Shown here: positions 62,561-64,000 of the stretch, one piece after another | How positions within the stretch are numbered: position 1 is the stretch's first letter | Layout: the number at the start of each line of letters is the position of its first letter | Source: Marchantia polymorpha subsp. ruderalis | Lineage: Eukaryota; Streptophyta; Marchantiopsida; Marchantiales; Marchantiaceae | Direction: 5' to 3' | Assembly: GCA_037833965.1 (NCBI GenBank) | Contig: AP031358.1 | Location: forward strand, 16,872,001-16,936,000 | Length of the DNA: 64,000 nucleotides | Translations under genes and position numbers: made by a program | Notes under the pieces: model-generated | Databases searched by the model: none | The model's input: the letters and a program-made list of their open reading frames with translations, nothing else | What the model was told of the DNA's origin: nothing

Positions 62561-63776
62561 TGGATACAGCAGGCTCAAAGTATATTCACAACCACACCCC
62601 ATAAAGTGGTTGATTTCGCCTGGAACCAGCAGCACACCAGCATCATGGCTGTGGCGAATCAGCTGTGGTTTGAGTTGTCAATCGATTTTGTTCACGAGTA
62701 GCCGTAGGCCTCGAGCTGCATTTGCTGCTGCTGTTGCAGCATTCTGCATCATCCTTCATCGCTGGCAGTACTAGCTCTACGACTCGTACTACACAAAGAG
62801 GTTCCAGGTGAATGAGCAATGTGCAGCTGCAGAGAATGATACGGCCAATCTATGCGGGGCTGATAATACACGATCTCGATCACTTGCATCTCGACAGGTT
62901 CTTTCACTGATGAAAACAACGGATACTGGTAATAAGATTCGGATGAGATTCACACTTGCACCTCTCAAGGCATGAGCGAATAAACGCAGGAGGAAAACAA
63001 GCCCTCGGCGATGGGAAAATTCTACCAAGACCAGCGAGACCATGGATGATGATGATGATGATGGATTGACTTTTGTCCTGGCAAGTGGTTTTCATCAGGA
63101 TTTTCTAGCTCGCGGGGATATTGTAATGCGATCAAATGAAAGGCCTGGATTTGCAATATTGCTCGGGAATCTGCACCGGAATCGGACAGGCGAACACAGC
63201 TACCTTCCTACAGACACGTGGAAGTGTCAATTTTCTGCAGAGATGAGGCACTGACTCACTGGACTGTGCAGATATTCGACGAGTAGTACAGGGACGTCAG
63301 GACTTTGGGACACCGCTGCACACAAGTGGAGCACTTGCAACTGGACTGGACGCTCGAGTCTCCAGTGAATGAAGCTCCTCCGGTCCCGGGCAAACGACTA
63401 TATTTATCGAATAATCATCGACCGGGACGAGAACGAGAACGACCACAGCGAGCGGGGTAAGATTACCCGCTCCCTTCCTAACTTCATCGTGACTACTAGC
63501 GTGATCACAGTCCCATGCCCAGGCGGCACCAATTGAGAAGGGCACAGAGATCTGGGAGCAGCTGCATCTGGCGAGTAGCGACATCTTCAGGCCCCAGGAC
63601 AGCGATCCGAACGGAGGAAGTCCTACCAGAGCAGACCGGAGTAGACCAGAATGTCGCTGTGGAAGAACCAAAGTCCCTTAGCCCCGGGGGCTGGGGTAGG
63701 ATGGGGAGGTACAGTGCAGTAGGGAGGGAGCTTAGATTGTCACGCCCTGTGCCGCGTGGCCTGCCTTGCCCGTACT

Positions 63777-63824
63777 GGGGTTCGGTCTGGGGTCTGGGGT
63801 TGGGGCTGGGTTTGGGGTTGGGGT
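63777..63824 (+). repeat. G-rich tract, possible G-quadruplex
   Basis: Seven G runs of three or four bases separated by two to six bases, mostly TT or CT spacers. The unit resembles but does not equal the plant telomere repeat TTTAGGG. Confidence 0.7.
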
Positions 63825-64000
63825 TACCCAGGGCGCTAGATCTCAGGTCACGGTCGGTCGGTGGGTCGTTGGCCTCCGGGCAATAAATGTAACCTGAGAC
63901 AACGTAAAATTTATCGACGTGACTGCGGGGGCTATTTCTGCTACATCCGTGACGTACTTCCGAGTCAAACCCGTCCGAGGGCGGTCAAAACCAGAAACCT

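Larger units (their letters stand above)
57137..63776. other. Gene-free region, GC-rich then mixed
   Basis: About 6.6 kb. Open frames up to 210 codons (57281-57913 minus) and 170 codons (60675-61187 plus) lack recognisable motifs and overlap open frames on the other strand. Simple repeats are CCCAT near 57961-57992, a GGA/GAA purine tract near 58288-58322 and a CT run near 58952-58968. It could be distal promoter or a long 5' leader of a gene beyond the window. Confidence 0.5.

Noticed and set aside
63777..63824. Telomere repeat array
   Set aside because: Units are irregular (TTGGGG, CTGGGG, TTTGGGG) and not TTTAGGG.

Overview
The window is land-plant nuclear DNA, most likely from a bryophyte; a liverwort or moss fits best. 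The organism is inferred from gene content. An axonemal dynein heavy chain needs a lineage with motile sperm. The neighbouring full-size ABCG (PDR) transporter has the plant domain order and motifs. Introns are many and mostly short (about 75-600 bp). The species cannot be named from the sequence alone.

Layout: (1) 1-16544, plus strand: the 3' three quarters of an inner-arm-type axonemal dynein heavy chain, from the linker to the C-terminal domain. 24 exons join in frame to give about 2,978 residues. Two of its introns use GC-AG splice sites, and one intron holds a decayed Copia fragment. (2) 17379-25348, minus strand, convergent with the dynein: a complete ABCG/PDR transporter gene, 22 exons and about 1,507 residues, with all joins in frame. 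(3) About 26100-27000: an unrecognised minus-strand reading frame with one internal stop. (4) About 27200-36170: an AT-rich, gene-poor block with transposon remains. It includes a complete but dead hAT element (31768-34159) with terminal inverted repeats and an 8-bp target duplication, a second decayed hAT-type transposase (about 34715-36008) and a small unrecognised gene fragment (30087-30386). (5) 36974-40289, plus strand: a three-exon gene for an acidic, single-pass membrane protein of unknown function with short repeated GxILP-like motifs. (6) 40290-64000: about 24 kb in which I find no gene I can support. It holds inverted repeats, a diverged tandem duplication, microsatellites and G-rich tracts.

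The three intact genes have no evident shared pathway: sperm motility, membrane transport and an unknown membrane role. No operon-like or defence-system organisation is visible. The structural results I would trust most are the two reconstructed gene models, the GC-AG introns and the hAT element with its target duplication. Exon borders were set by eye from GT/GC-AG sites, phase continuity and family conservation, and may be off by a few bases.
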